Assembly (NCBI GenBank): GCA_013115135.1
Contig: JABANP010000803.1
Coordinates: 1-16,632, forward strand
DNA from: Perkinsus olseni
Taxonomy: Eukaryota; Perkinsozoa; Perkinsida; Perkinsidae
DNA: 16,632 bases
Direction of reading: 5' to 3'
The position numbers and the translations under genes are program-made. Each line of letters opens with the position of its first letter. The first letter of the stretch is position 1. Under the pieces are notes generated by a model. The model was not told where the DNA came from. It did not search any database and saw only the letters and a program-made list of their open reading frames with translations. Positions 1 through 15,000 of the stretch are shown here, piece after piece.

Positions 1-3000
1 CATCGTCTTCTTCGACCACTAGTAGTACGACATCTACTACATCTACCACAACTGAGGAAGTGACCACGTCATCAACGCCGGTGTCTACTTCGTCCTCCAC
101 GACATCTTCAACTACCGAGTATACCACACCCACAACAACGGAAAGCATCGAGGAAATCTGGTCCGATTCATCGGCTTCTTCGACCACTAGTAGTACGACA
201 TCTACTACATCTCCCACAACCGAGGAAGTGACCACGTCATCAACACCGGTGTCTACTTTGTCCTCCACGACATCTTCAACTACCGAGGTATACCACACCT
301 ACTACAACGGAAAGCATTGAGGGAAATCTGGTCCGATGCATCGTCTTCTTCGACCACGAGTAGTACGACATCTTCTACATCTACCATAACTGAGGGAAGT
401 GACCACTTCATCAACGCCGGAGTCTACTTCGTCCTCCACGACATCCTTAACTACCGAGTATACCACACCTACTACAACGGAAAGCATTGAGGGAAATCTG
501 GTCCGATGCATCGTCTTCGTCGACCACTAGTAGTACGACATCTACTACATCTACCACAACTGAGGGAAGTGACCACTTCATCAACGCCGGAGTCTACTTC
601 GTCCTTCACGACATCCTCAACTACCGAGTATACCACACCTACTACAACGGAAGCATTGAGGGAAGTCTGGTCCGATGCATCGTCTTCTTCGACCACGAGT
701 AGTACGACATCTACTACATCTACCACAACTGAGGAAGTCACCACGTCATCAACGCCGGAGTCTACTTCGTCCTCCACGACATCTTCAACTACCGAGTATA
801 CCACACCTACTACAACGGAAAGCATTGAGGAAGTCTGGTCCGATGCATCGTCTTCTTCGACCACTAGTAGTACGACATCTACTACATCTACCACAACTGA
901 GGAAGTGACCACTTCATCAACGCCGGAGTCTACTTCGTCCTCCACGACATCCTCAACTACCGAGTATACCACACCTACCACAACGGAAAGCATCGAGGAG
1001 ATCTGGTCCGATTCATCGTCTCCTTCGACCACGAGTAGTACGACATCTACTACATCTACCACAACTGAGGAAGTGACCACGTCATCAACACCGGTGTCTA
1101 CTTCGTCCTCCACGACATCTTCAACTACCGAGTATACCACACCTACTACAACGGAAAGCATTGAGGAAATCTGGTCCGATGCATCGTCTTCTTCGACCAC
1201 GAGTAGTACGACATCTTCTACATCTACCACAACTGAGGAAGTGACCACTTCATCAACGCCGGAGTCTACTTCGTCCTCCACGACATCTTCAACTACCGAG
1301 TATACCACACCTACCACAGCGGGAAAGCATTGAGGAAATCTGGTCCGATGCATCGTCTTCTTCGACCACGAGTGATACGACATCTACTACATCTACCACA
1401 ACTGAGGAAGTGACCACGTCATCAACGCCGGAGTCTACTTCGTCCTCCACGACATCCTCAACTACCGAGTATACCACACCTACCACAACGGAAAGCATTG
1501 AGGAAATCTGGTCCGATTCATCGTCTTCTTCGACCACGAGTAGTACGACATCTACTACATCTACCACAACTGAGGAAGTGACCACGTCATCAACGCCGGA
1601 GTCTACTTCGTCCTCCACGACATCCTCAACTACCGAGTATACCACACCTACCACAACGGAAAGCATTGAGGAAATCTGGTCCGATTCATCGTCTTCTTCG
1701 ACCACTAGTAGTACGACATCTACTACATCTACCACAACTGAGGAAGTGACCACTTCATCGACGCCGGAGTCTACTTCGTCCTCCACGACATCCTCAACTA
1801 CCGAGTATACCACACCTACCACAACGGAAAGCATTGAGGAAATCTGGTCCGATGCATCGTCTTCTTCGACCACGAGTAGTACGACATCTACTACATCTAC
1901 CACAACTGAGGAAGTGACCACTTCATCAACGCCGGAGTCTACTTCGTCCTCCACGACATCCTCAACTACCGAGTATACCACACCTACTACAACGGAAAGC
2001 ATTGAGGAAATCTGGTCCGATGCATCGTCTTCTTCGACCACTAGTAGTACGACATCTACTACATCTACCACAACTGAGGAAGTGACCACGTCATCAACGC
2101 CGGAGTCTACTTCGTCCTCCACGACATCCTCAACTATCGAGTATACCACACCTACTACAACGGAAAGCATTGAGGAAATCTGGTCCGATGCATCGTCTTC
2201 TTCGACCACTAGTAGTACGACATCTACTACATCTACCACAACCGAGGAAATGACCACTTCATCAACGCCGGAGTCTACTCCGTCCTCCACGACATTCTCA
2301 ACTACCGAGTATACCACACCTACCACAACGGAAAGCATTGAAGAAATCTGGTCCGATGCATCGTCTTCTTCGACCACTAGTAGTACGACATCTACTACAT
2401 CCACCACAACTGAGGAAGTGACCACGTCATCAACGCCGGAGTCTACTTCGTCCTCCACGACATCTTCAACTACCGAGTATACCACACCTACTACAACGGA
2501 AAGCATTGAGGAAATCTGGTCCGGTTCATCGTCTCCTTCGACCACTAGTAGTACGACATCTACTACATCTACCACAACTGAGGAAGTCACCACGTCATCA
2601 ACGCCGGAGTCTACTTCGTCCTCCACGACATCTTCAACTACCGAGAATACCACACCTACTACAACGGAAAGCATTGACGAAATCTGGTCCGATGCATCGT
2701 CTTCTTCGACCACTAGTAGTACGACATCTACTACATCTACCACAACTGAGGAAGTGACCACTTCATCAACGCCGGAGTCTACTTCGTCCTCCACGACATC
2801 TTCAACTACCGAGTATACCACACCTACTACAACGGAAAGCATTGAGGAAATCTGGTCCGATTCATCGTCTTCTTCGACCACTAGTAGTACGACATCTACT
2901 ACATCTACCACAACTGAGGAAGTGACCACGTCATCAACGCCGGTGTCTACTTCGTCCTCCACGACATCTTCAACTACCGAGTATACCACACCCACTACAA

Positions 3001-6000
3001 CGGAAAGCATCGAGGAAATCTGGTCCGATTCATCGGCTTCTTCGACCACTAGTAGTACGACATCTACTACATCTACCACAACTGAGGAAGTGACCACGTC
3101 ATCAACGCCGGTGTCTACTTCGTCCTCCACGACATCTTCAACTACCGAGTATACCACACCTACTACAACGGAAAGCATTGAGGAAATCTGGTCCGATGCA
3201 TCGTCTTCTTCGACCACGAGTAGTACGACATCTTCTACATCTACCATAACTGAGGAAGTGACCACTTCATCAACGCCGGAGTCTACTTCGTCCTCCACGA
3301 CATCCTTAACTACCGAGTATACCACACCTACCACAACGGAAAGCATTGAGGAAATCTGGTCCGATGCATCGTCTTCGTCGAGCACTAGTAGTACGACATC
3401 TACTACATCTACCACAACTGAGGAAGTGACCACTTCATCAACGCCGGAGTCTACTTCGTCCTTCACGACATCCTCAACTACCGAGTATAATACACCTACT
3501 ACAACGGAAAGCATTGAGGAAGTCTGGTCCGATGCATCGTCTTCTTCGACCACGAGTAGTACGACATCTACTACATCTACCACAACTGAGGAAGTCACCA
3601 CGTCATCAACGCCGGAGTCTACTTCGTCCTCCACGACATCTTCAACTACCGAGTATACCACACCTACTACAACGGAAAGCATTGAGGAAATCTGGTCCGA
3701 TGCATCGTCTTCTTCGACCACTAGTAGTACGACATCTACTACATCTACCACAACTGAGGAAGTGACCACTTCATCAACGCCGGAGTCTACTCCGTCCTCC
3801 ACGACATCTTCAACTACCGAGTATACCACACCTACTACAACGGAAAGCATCGAGGGAATCTGGTCCGATTCATCGTCTTCTTCGACCACTAGTAGTACGA
3901 CATCTACTACATCTACCACAACTGAGGAAGTGACCACGTCATCAACGCCGGTGTCTACTTCGTCCTCCACGACATCTTCAACTACCGAGTATACCACACC
4001 TACTACAACGGAAAGCATTGAGGAAATCTCGTCCGATGCATCGTCTTCTTCGACCACGACTAGTACGACATCTTCTACATCTACCACAACTGAGGAAGTG
4101 ACCACTTCATCAACGCCGGAGTCTACTTCGTCCTCCACGACATCCTCAACTACCGAGTATACCACACCTACCACAGCGGAAAGCATTGAGGAAATCTGGT
4201 CCGATGCATCGTCTTCTTCGACCACGAGTAGTACGACATCTACTACATCTACCACAACTGAGGAAGTGACCACGTCATCAACGCCGGAGTCTACTTCGTC
4301 CTCCACGACATCCCCAACTACCGAGTATACCACACCTACCACAACGGAAAGCATTGAGGAAATCTGGTCCGATTCATCGTCTTCTTCGACCACGAGTAGT
4401 ACGACATCTACTACATCTACCACAACTGAGGAAGTGACCACGTCATCAACGCCGGAGTCTACTTCGTCCTCCACGACATCCTCAACTACCGAGTATACCA
4501 CACCTACCACAACGGAAAGCATTGAGGAAATCTGGTCCGATTCATCGTCTTCTTCGACCACGAGTAGTACGACATCTTCTACATCTACCACAACTGAGGA
4601 AGTGACCACTTCATCGACGCCGGAGTCTACTTCGTCCTCCACGACATCCTCAACTACCGAGCATACCACACCTACCACAACGGAAAGCATTGAAGAAATC
4701 TGGTCCGATGCATCGTCTTCTTCGACCACGAGTAGTACGACGTCTACTACATCTACCACAACTGAGGAAGTGACTAATTCATCAACGCCGGAGTCTACTT
4801 CGTCCTCCACGACATCCTCAACTACCGAGTATACCACACCTACTACAACAGAAAGCATTGAGGAAGTCTGGTCCGATGCATCGTCTTCTTCGACCACTAG
4901 TAGTACGACATTTACTACATCTACCACAACTGAGGAAGTGACCACGTCATCAACGCCGGAGTCTACTCCGTCCTCCACGACATCTTCAACTACCGAGTAT
5001 ACCACACCTACCACAACGGAAAGCATTGAGGAAATCTGGTCCGATGCATCGTCTTCTTCGACCACGACTAGTACGACATCTACTACATCTACCACAACTG
5101 AGGAAGTGACCACGTCATCAACACCGGTGTCTACTTCGTCCTCCACGACATCTTCAACTACCCAGTATACCACACCCACTACAACGGAAAGCATCGAGGA
5201 AATCTGGTCCGATTCATCGGCTTCTTCGACCACTAGTAGTACGACATCTACTACATCTTCCACAACCGAGGAAGTGACCACGTCATCAACACCGGTGTCT
5301 ACTTTGTCCTCCACGACATCTTCAACTACCGAGTATACCACACCTACTACAACGGAAAGCATTGAGGAAATCTGGTCCGATGCATCGTCTTCTTCGACCA
5401 CGAGTAGTACGACATCTACTACATCTACCACAACTGAGGAAATGACCACTTCATCAACACCGGAGTCTACTTCGTCCTCCACGACATCTTCGACTCCCGA
5501 GTATACCACACCTACTACAACGGAAAGCTTCGAGGAAATCTGGGCCGATGCATCGTCTTCGCCGACCACTAGTAGTACGACATCTACCACAACTGAGGAA
5601 GTGACTACTTCATCAACGCCGGAGTCTACTTCGTCCTCCACGACATCCTCAGCTACCGAGTATACCACACCTACCACAACGGAAAGCATTGAGGAAATCT
5701 GGTCCGATGCATCGTCTTCTTCCACCACTGGTAGTACGACATCCACTACATCTACCACAACTGAGGAAGTGACCACTTCATCAACGCTGGAGTCTACTTC
5801 GTCCTCCACGACATCCTCAACTACCGAGTATACCACACCCACTACAACGGAAAGCATTGAGGAAATCTGGTCCGATGCATCGGCTTCGTCGAGCACTAGT
5901 ACGACATCTACTACATCTACCACAACTGAGGAAGTGACCACTTCATCAACGCCGGAGTCTACTTCGTCCTCCACGACATCCTCAACTACCGAGTATACCA

Positions 6001-9000
6001 CACCTACCACAACGGAAAGCATTGAGGAAATCTGGTCCGATGCATCGTCTTCTTCGACCACGAGTAGTACGACATCTACAACAACTGAGGAAGTGGCCAC
6101 GTCATCAACGCCGGAGTCTACTTCGTCCTCCACGACATCCTCAACTACCGAGTATACCACACCTACCACAACGGAAAGGATTGAGGAAATCTGGTCCGAT
6201 TCATCGTCTTCTTCGACCACTAGTAGTACGACATCTACTACATCTACCACAACTGAGGAAATGACCACTTCATCAACACGGGAGTCTACTTCGTCCTCCA
6301 CGACATCTTCAACTACCGAGTATACCACACCTACTACAACGGAAAGCATTGAGGAAATCTGGTCCGATGCATCGTCTTCTTCGACCACGAGTAGTACGAC
6401 ATCTTCTACATCTACCATAACTGAGGAAGTGACCACTTCATCAACGCCGGAGTCTACTTCGTCCTCCACGACATCCTCAACTACCGAGTATACCACACCT
6501 ACCACAACGGAAAGCATTGAGGAAATCTGGTCCGATGCATCGTCTTCTTCGACCATGAGTAGTACGACATCTACTACATCTACCACAACTGAGGAAGTGA
6601 CCACGTCATCAACGCCGGCGTCTACTTCGTCCTCCACGACATCCTCAACTACCGAGTATACCACACCTACTACTACGGAAAGCATTGAGGAAATCTGGTC
6701 CGATGCATCGTCTTCTTCGACCACGAGTAGTACGACATCTACTACATCTACCACAGCTGAGGAAGAGGCCACGTCATCAACGCCGGAGTCTACTTCGTCC
6801 TCCACGACATCCTCAACTACCGAGTATACCACACCTACCACAACGGAAAGCATTGAGGAAATCTGGTCCGATCCATCGTCTTCTTCGACCACTAGTAGTA
6901 CGACATCTACTACATCTACCACAACTGAGGAAATGACCACTTCATCAACACCGGAGTCTACTTCGTCCTCCACGACATCTTCAACTACCGAGTATACCAC
7001 ACCTACTACAACGGAAATCATTGAGGAAATCTGGTCCGATGCATCGTCTTCTTCGACCACGAGTAGTACGACATCTTCTACATCTACCACAACTGAGGAA
7101 GTGACCACTTCATCAACGCCGGAGTCTACTTCGTCCTCCACGACATCCTCAACTACCGAGTATACCACACCTACCACAACGGAAAGCATTGAAGAAATCT
7201 GGTCCGATGCATCGTCTTCTTCGACCACGAGTAGTACGACGTCTACTACCACCTCATCAACGCCGGAGTCTACTTCGTCCTCCACGACATCCTCAACTAC
7301 CGAGTATACCACACCTACTACAACGGAAAGCAGTGAGGAAATCTGGTCCGATGCATCGTCTTCTTCGACCACTAGTAGTACGACACCTACTACATCTACC
7401 GCAACTGAAGAAGTGGCCACTTCATCAACGCCGGAGTCTACTTCGTCCTCCACGACAACTGCAACTACCGAGTATACTACACCCACTACAACGCAAAGCA
7501 TTGAGGAAATCTGGTCCGATGCATCGTCTTCTTCGACCACTGGTAGTACGACATCTCCTACATCAACCACAACTGAAGAAGTGACCACTTCAACGCCGGA
7601 GTCTGCTTCGTCCTCCACGACAACTTCAACTACTGAGTATGCCACACCTACTACAACGGAAAGCATTGAGGAAATCTGGTCCGATGCATCGTCTTCTTCG
7701 ACCACTAGTAGTACGACATCTACTACATCTACCACAACTGAGGAAGTGGCCACTTCATCAACGCCGGAGTCTACTTCGTCCTCTACGACATCTTCAATTA
7801 CCGAGTATACCACACCTACTACAACGGAAAGCATTGAGGAAATCTGGTTCGATGCATCGTCTCCTTCGACCACTAGTAGTACGACATCCACTACATCTAC
7901 CACAACTAAAGAGGTGACCACTTCATCGACGCCGGAGTCTACTTCGTCCTCCACAACATCTTCAACTACCGAGTATACTACACCCACTACAACGGAAAGC
8001 ATTGAGGAAATCTGGTCCGATGCATCGTCTTCTTCGACTAATAGTAGTACGACGTCTACTACATCTACCACAACTGAAGAAGTGACCACTTCATCAACGC
8101 CGGAGTCTACTTCGTCCTCCACGACATCTTCAACTACCGAGTATACCACACCTACTACAACGGAAAGCATTGAGGAAATCTGGTCCGATGCATCGTCTTC
8201 TTCCGACCACTAGTAGTACGACATCTACCACAACTGAAGAAGTGACCACTTCATCAACGTCGGAGTCTACTTTGTCCTCCACGACATCTTCAACTACCGA
8301 GTATACCACACCTTCCACTACAACGGAAAGCATTGAGGAAATCTGGTCTGATGCATCGTCTTCTTCGACCACTACTACTAGTACGACATCCGCTTCGTGG
8401 ACGACCACAGAGGAAACGACTACATCAACAACGACCGAGCTGGACGAGTGGTCATCAACGCCGGAGCCTACTTCGTCCTCCACGACATCTTCAACTACCG
8501 AGTCTACCACACCTACTACAACGGAAAGCATTGAGGAAATCTGGTCCGATGAATCGTCTTCTTCTACTACTACAAGTACGACATCTGCTTCGTGGACGAC
8601 CACCGAGGAAATGACTACGTCAACAACGACCGAACTGGACGAGTGGTCATCAACGCCGGAGTCTACTTCGTCCTCCACGACATCTTCAACTGCCGAGTAT
8701 ACCACACCTACTACAACGGAAAGCATTGAGGAAATTCGGTCTGATGCATCGTCTTCTTCGCCCACTAGTAGTACGACATCTGCTTCGTGGACCACCACCG
8801 AGGAAAGGACTACGTCATCAACGACCGAACTGGACGAGTCGTCATCAATGCCGCCGTCTACTGCGTCCCTCACGACATCTTCAATTACCGAGTATACCAC
8901 ACCTTCTACTACAACGGAAAGCATTGAGGAAATCTGGTCTGATGCATCGTCTTCTTCGACCACTACTACTAGTACGACATCTGCTTCGTGGACGACCACC

Positions 9001-12000
9001 GAGAAAACGACTACATCAACAACGACCGAGCTGGACGAGTGGTCATCAACGCCGGAGTCTACTTCGTCCTCCACGACATCTTCAACTACCGAGTATACCA
9101 CACCTACTACTACAACGGAAAGCATTGAGGAAATCTGGTCCGATGCATCGTTTTCTTCGACCACTAGTAGTACGACATCTACCACATCTACCACAACTGA
9201 GGAAGTGACCACGTCATCAACGCCGGAGTCTACTTCGTCCTCCACGACATCTTCATTTACCGAGTATACCACACCTACTACAACGAAAAACATTGAGGGA
9301 CTAGGGTCTGATACATCGTCTTCTTCGACCACTAGTAGTACAACATCTACTAAATCTACCACAACTGAAGAAGTGACCACGTCATCAACGCCGGAGTCTA
9401 CTTCGTCCTCCACGACATCTTCATTTACCGAGTATACCACACCCACTACAACGGAAAGCATTGAGGAAATCTGGTCCGATGCATCGTCTTCGTCGACCAC
9501 TAGTAGTGCGACATCTACCACAACTGAAGAAGTGTCCACGTCATCAACGCCGGAGTCTACTTCGTCCTCCACGACATCTTCAACTACCGAGTATACCACA
9601 CCTACTACAACGGAAAGCATTGAGGAAATCTGGTCCGATGCATCGTCTTCTTCTACTACTACGAGTACGACATCTGCTTCGTGGACCACCACCGAGGATC
9701 CGACTACGTCAACAACAACCGAACTGGACAAGTGGTCATCAGTGAGAGATTCAACTTCGTCCTCAACTACGGCCCCAGCAGACGGATATACGGAAACCAT
9801 TGAGCAAACCTCTTCCAGAGTGTCGTTCTCGTCTAGTAGCACCACGTCTACTCCGTCGACCACCACTGGAGAAGCGACCACGTCATCAACTTCGGAGTCG
9901 AATCCGTTCTCCCCGACATCTTCAACTACCGAGTATACCACACCTACTACAACAACGGAAAGCATTGAGGAAGTCTGGTCTGATGCATCGTCTTCTTTTC
10001 CCACTACTACTCGTACGACATCTGCTTCGTGGACGACCACCGAGGAAACGACTACGTCATCAACGACCGAACTGGACGAGCAGTCATCAACGCCGCCGCC
10101 TACTGCGTCCCTCACGACATCTTCAACTACCGAGTATACCACACCTTCTACTAGAACGGAAAGCATTGAGGAAATCTGGTCTGATGCATCGTCTTCTTCG
10201 ACCACTAGTAGTACGACATCTGCTTCGTGGACGACCACCGAGGAAACGACTACGTTATCAACGACCGAACTGGGCCGGTGGTCATCAACGCAGGAGTCTA
10301 CTTCGTCCTCCACGACATCTTCAACTACCGAGTATACCACACCTACTACAACGGAAAGCATTGAGGAAGTCTGGTCCGATGAATCGTCTTCTTCTACTAC
10401 TACAAGTACGACATCTGCTTCGTGGACGACCACCGAGGAAACGACTACGTCAACAACGACCGAACTGGACGAGTGGTCATCAACGCCGAAGTCTACTCCG
10501 TCCTCCACGACATCTTCAACTGCCGAGTATACCACGCCTACTACAACCGAAAGCATTGAGGAAATTTGGTCCGATGCATCGTCTTCTTCGACCACTAGTA
10601 GTACGGCATCTGCTTTGTGGACCACCACCAAGGAAACGACTACGTCAACAACGACCGAACTGGACAAGTGGCCATCAGCGAGGGATTCGACTTCGTCCTC
10701 AACTACGGCCCCAGCAGACGGATATACGGAAACCATTGAGCAAACCTCTTCCAGAGTGTCGTTCTCGTCTAGTAGCACCACGTCTACTCCGTCGACCACT
10801 ACTGGAGAAGCGACCACGTCATTAACGCCGGAGTCTACTTCGTCCTCCACGACATCTTCAACTACCGAGTATAGCACACCTACTACTACAACGGAAAGCA
10901 TTGAGGAAATCTGGTCCGATGCATCGTCTTCTTCTACTACGAGTACGACATCCGCTTCGTGGACGACCACCGAGGAAACGACTGCGTCATCAACGACCGA
11001 ACTGGACGAGTTGTCATCAATGCCGCCGTCTACTGCGTCCCTCACGACATCTTCAACTGCCGACTATACCACACCTTCTACTACAACGGAAAGCATTGAG
11101 GAAATCTGGTCTGATGCATCGTCTTCTTCGACCACTACTACTAGTACGACATCTGCTTCGTGGACGACCACCGAGGAAACGACTACGTCATCAACGACCG
11201 AACTGGCTGAGTGGTCATCAACGCCGCCGTCTACTGCGTCCCTCACGACATCTTCAACTACCGAGTATACCACGCCTTCTACTACAACGGAAAGCATTGA
11301 GGAAATCTGGTCTGATACATCGTCTTCTTCGACCACTAGTAGTACGACATCTGCTTCGTGGACGACCACCGAGGAAACGACTACGTCATCAACGACCGAA
11401 CTGGACAGGTGGTCATCAATGCCGGAGTCTACTTCGTCCTCCACGACATCTTCAACTCCCGAGTATACCACACCTACTACAACGGAAAGCATTGAGGAAA
11501 TCTGGTCCGATGAATCGTTTTCTTCTACTACTACAAGTACGGCATCTGCTTCGTGGACGACCACCGAGGAAACGACTACGTCAACAACGACCGAACTGGA
11601 CGAGTGGTCATCAACGCCGGAGTCTACTTCGTCCTCCACGACATCTTCAACTGCCGAGTATTCCACACCTACTACAACGGAAAGCATTGAGGAAATTTGG
11701 TCCGATGCATCGTCTTCTTCGACCACTAGTAGTACGACATCTGCTTCGTGGACCACCACCGAGGAAACGACTACGTCAGCAACGACCGAACTGGACAGGT
11801 GGCCATCAGCGAGGGATTCAACTTCGTCTTCAACTACGGCCCCAGCGGACGGATATACGGAAACCATTGAGCAAACCTCTTCCAGAGTGTCGTTCTCGTC
11901 TAGTAGCACCACGTCTACTCCGTCGACCACCACTGGAGAAGCGACCACGTCAATAACGCCGGAGTCTACTTCGTCCTCCACGACATCTTCAACTACCGAG

Positions 12001-15000
12001 TATAGCACACCTACTACTACAACGGAAAGCATTGAGGAAATCTGGTCCGATGCATCGTCTTCTTCTACTACGAGTACGACATCGGCTTCGTGGACGACCA
12101 CCGAGGAAACGACTACGTCATCAACGACCGGACTGGACGAGTTGTCATCAATGCCGCCGTCTACCGCGTCCCTCGCGACATCTTCAACTCCCGAGTATAC
12201 CACACCTTCAACTACAACGGAAAGCATTGAAGAAATCTGGTCTGATGCATCGTCTTCTTCGACCACTACTACTAGTACGACATCTGCTTCGTGGACGACC
12301 ACCGAGGAAACGACTACGTCAACAACGACCGAACTGGACGAGTGGTCATCAACGCCGGAGTCTACTTCGTCCTCCACGACATCTTCAACTGCCGAGTATA
12401 CCACACCTACTACAACGGAAAGCATTGAGGAAATCTGGTCCGATGAATCGTCTTCTTCTACTACCACAAGTACGACATCTGCTTCGTGGACGACCACCGA
12501 GGAAACGACTACGTCAGCAACGACCGAACTGGACAGGTGGCCATCAGCGAGGGATTCAACTTCGTCTTCAACTACGGCCCCAGCAGACGGATATACGGAA
12601 ACCATTGAGCAAACCTCTTCCAGAGAGTCGTTCTCGTCTAGTAGCACCACGTCTACTCCGTCGACCACCACTGGAGAAGCGACCACGTCATTAACGCCGG
12701 AGTCTACTTCGTCCTCCACGACATCTTCAACTACCGAGTATAGCACACCTACTACTACAACGGAAAGCATTGAGGAAATCTGGTCCGATGCATCGTCTTC
12801 TTCTACTACGAGTACGACATCGGCTTCGTGGACGACCACCGAGGAAACGACTACGTCATCAACGACCGGACTGGACGAGTTGTCATCAATGCCGCCGTCT
12901 ACTGCGTCCCTCACGACATCTTCAACTCCCGAGTATACCACACCTTCAACTACAACGGAAAGCATTGAGGAAATCTGGTCTGATGCATCGTCTTCTTCGA
13001 CCACTACTACTAGTACGACATCTGCTTCGTGGACGACCACCGAGGAAACGACTACGTCAACAACGACCGAACTGGACGAGTGGTCATCAACGCCGGAGTC
13101 TACTTCGTCCTCCACGACATCTTCAACTGCCGAGTATACCACACCTACTACAACGGAAAGCATTGAGGAAATCTGGTCCGATGAATCGTCTTCTTCTACT
13201 ACTACAAGTACGACATCTGCTTCGTGGACGACCACCGAGGAAACGACTACGTCAACAACGACCGAACTGGACGAGTGGTCATCAGCGAGGGATTCAACTC
13301 CGTCCTCAACTACGGCCCCAGCAGACAGATATACGGAAACCATTGAGCAAACCTTTTCCAGAGTGTCGTTCTCGTCTAGTAGCACCACGTCTACTCCGTC
13401 GACCACCACTGGAGAAGCGACCACGTCATTAACGCCGGAGTCTACTTCGTCCTCCACGACATCTTCAACTACCGAGTACAGCACACCTACTACTACTACA
13501 ACGGAAAGCATTGAGGAAATCTGGTCCGATGCATCGTCTTCTCCTACTACGAGTACGACATCCGCTTCGTGGACGACCACCGAGGAAACGACTACGTCAA
13601 CAACGACCGAACTGGACGAGTGGTCATCAACGCCGGAGTCTACTTCGTCCTCCACGACATCTTCAACTACCGAGTATACCACACCTACTACTACAACGGA
13701 AAGCATTGAGGAAATTTGGTCCGATGCATCGTCTTCTTCTACTACAAGTACGACATCTGCTTCGTGGACCACCACCGAGGAAACGACTACGTCAACAATG
13801 ACCGAACTGGACAGGTGGCCATCAGCGAGGGATTCAACTTCGTCCTCAACTACGGCCCTAGAAGACGGATATACGGAAACCATCGAGCAAACCTCTTCCA
13901 GAGTGTCGTTCTCGTCTAGTAGCACCACGTCTAGTCCGTCGACCACTACTGGAGAAGCGACCACGTCGTTAACGCCGGGGTCTACTTCGTCCTCCACGAC
14001 ATCTTCAACTACCGAGTATAGCACACCTACTACTACAACGGAAAGCATTGAGGAAATCTGGTCCGATGCATCGTCTTCTTCTACTACTACGAGTACGACA
14101 TCCGCTTCGTGGACGACCACCGAGGAAACGACTACGTCATCAACGACCGAACTGGACGAGTTGTCATCAACGCCGCCGTCTACTGCGTCCCTCACGACAT
14201 CTTCACCTACCGAGTATACCACACCTTCTACTACAACGGAAAGCATTGAGGAAATCTGGTCTGATGCATCGTCTTCTTCGACCACTACTACTAGTACGAC
14301 ATCTGCTTCGTGGACGACCACCGAGGAAACGACTACGTCAACAACGACCGAACTGGACGAGTGGTCATCAACGCCGGAGTCTACTTCGTCCTCCAAGACA
14401 TCTTCAACTGCCGAGCATACCACACCTACTACAACGGAAAGCATTGAGAAAATCTGGTCCGATGCACCGTCTTCTTCTTCTACTACGAGTACGACATCCG
14501 CTTCGTGGACGACCACCGAGGAAACGACTACGTCATCAACGACCGAACTGGACGAGTTGTCATCAACGCCGCCGTCTACTGCGTCCCTCACGACATCTTC
14601 AACTACCGAGTATACCACATCTTCTACTACAACTGAAAGCATTGAGGAAATCTGGTCTGATGCATCGTCTTCTTCGACCACTACTACTAGTACGACATCT
14701 GCTTCGTGGACGACCACCGAGGGAACGACTACGTCAGCAACGACCGAACTGGACGAGTGGTCATCAACGCCGGAGTCTACTTTGTCCTCCACGACATCTT
14801 CAACTGCCGAGTATACCATACCTACTAAAACGGAAAGCATTGAGGAAATTTGGTCCGATGCATCGTCTTCTTCGCCCACTAGTAGTACGACATCTGCTTC
14901 GTGGACCACCACCGAGGAAACGACTACGTCAACAACGACCGTATTGGACAAGTGGTCATCAGCGAGAGATTCAACTTCGTCCTCAACTACGGCCCCAGCA

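Larger units (their letters stand above)
1..8204 (+). repeat. Array A: tandem 168-bp coding minisatellite, 49 cores
   Basis: The unit is 168 bp (56 codons). The first core starts at about 141 and the last at about 8163. That span of 8,022 bp, plus 48 bp of in-frame deletions and minus 6 net frameshifting bases, equals 8,064, exactly 48 periods. Units are highly similar and differ at scattered, mainly synonymous sites. Because the period is divisible by three, every reading frame keeps the same phase along the array, which creates shadow frames. Blocks of neighbouring units recur elsewhere in the array with the same combination of variants, a sign of unequal exchange or gene conversion. Confidence 0.95.
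11809..13284 (+). repeat. Tandem pair of nearly identical 738-bp higher-order repeats
   Basis: The copies are 11809-12546 and 12547-13284. Each holds one 48-aa module and three array-B units in the same order. By eye the translated copies differ at only a handful of residues: I/L before TPES, A/T after TASL, E/V in the module, and the final DRWPS against DEWSS. This is much closer than neighbouring units are to each other, so the pair is a recent block duplication. Confidence 0.9.

Noticed and set aside
1366..1380. Possible stop at GAGTGATACG, where other units have GAGTAGTACG
   Set aside because: In the frame used there it reads AGT GAT ACG (S D T). It is a two-base substitution, not a stop or indel.
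1289..8170. A 2,293-codon open frame on the - strand, Val/Asp/Glu-rich
   Set aside because: It mirrors the + strand repeat unit for unit. Its lack of stops follows from the absence of Tyr, His and Gln codons in stop-forming contexts. It has no independent unique domain.
1..8204. Regular direct repeats considered as a CRISPR array or non-coding satellite
   Set aside because: There are no spacer sequences alternating with a constant repeat, the unit is 168 bp, and length variation and open frames show coding constraint.
8130..11045. A 971-codon open frame on the - strand
   Set aside because: Same antisense shadow. It is interrupted by a single sense change, GAC TAT (DY), near 11060 and meets the other antisense frame at the same frameshift near 8203.
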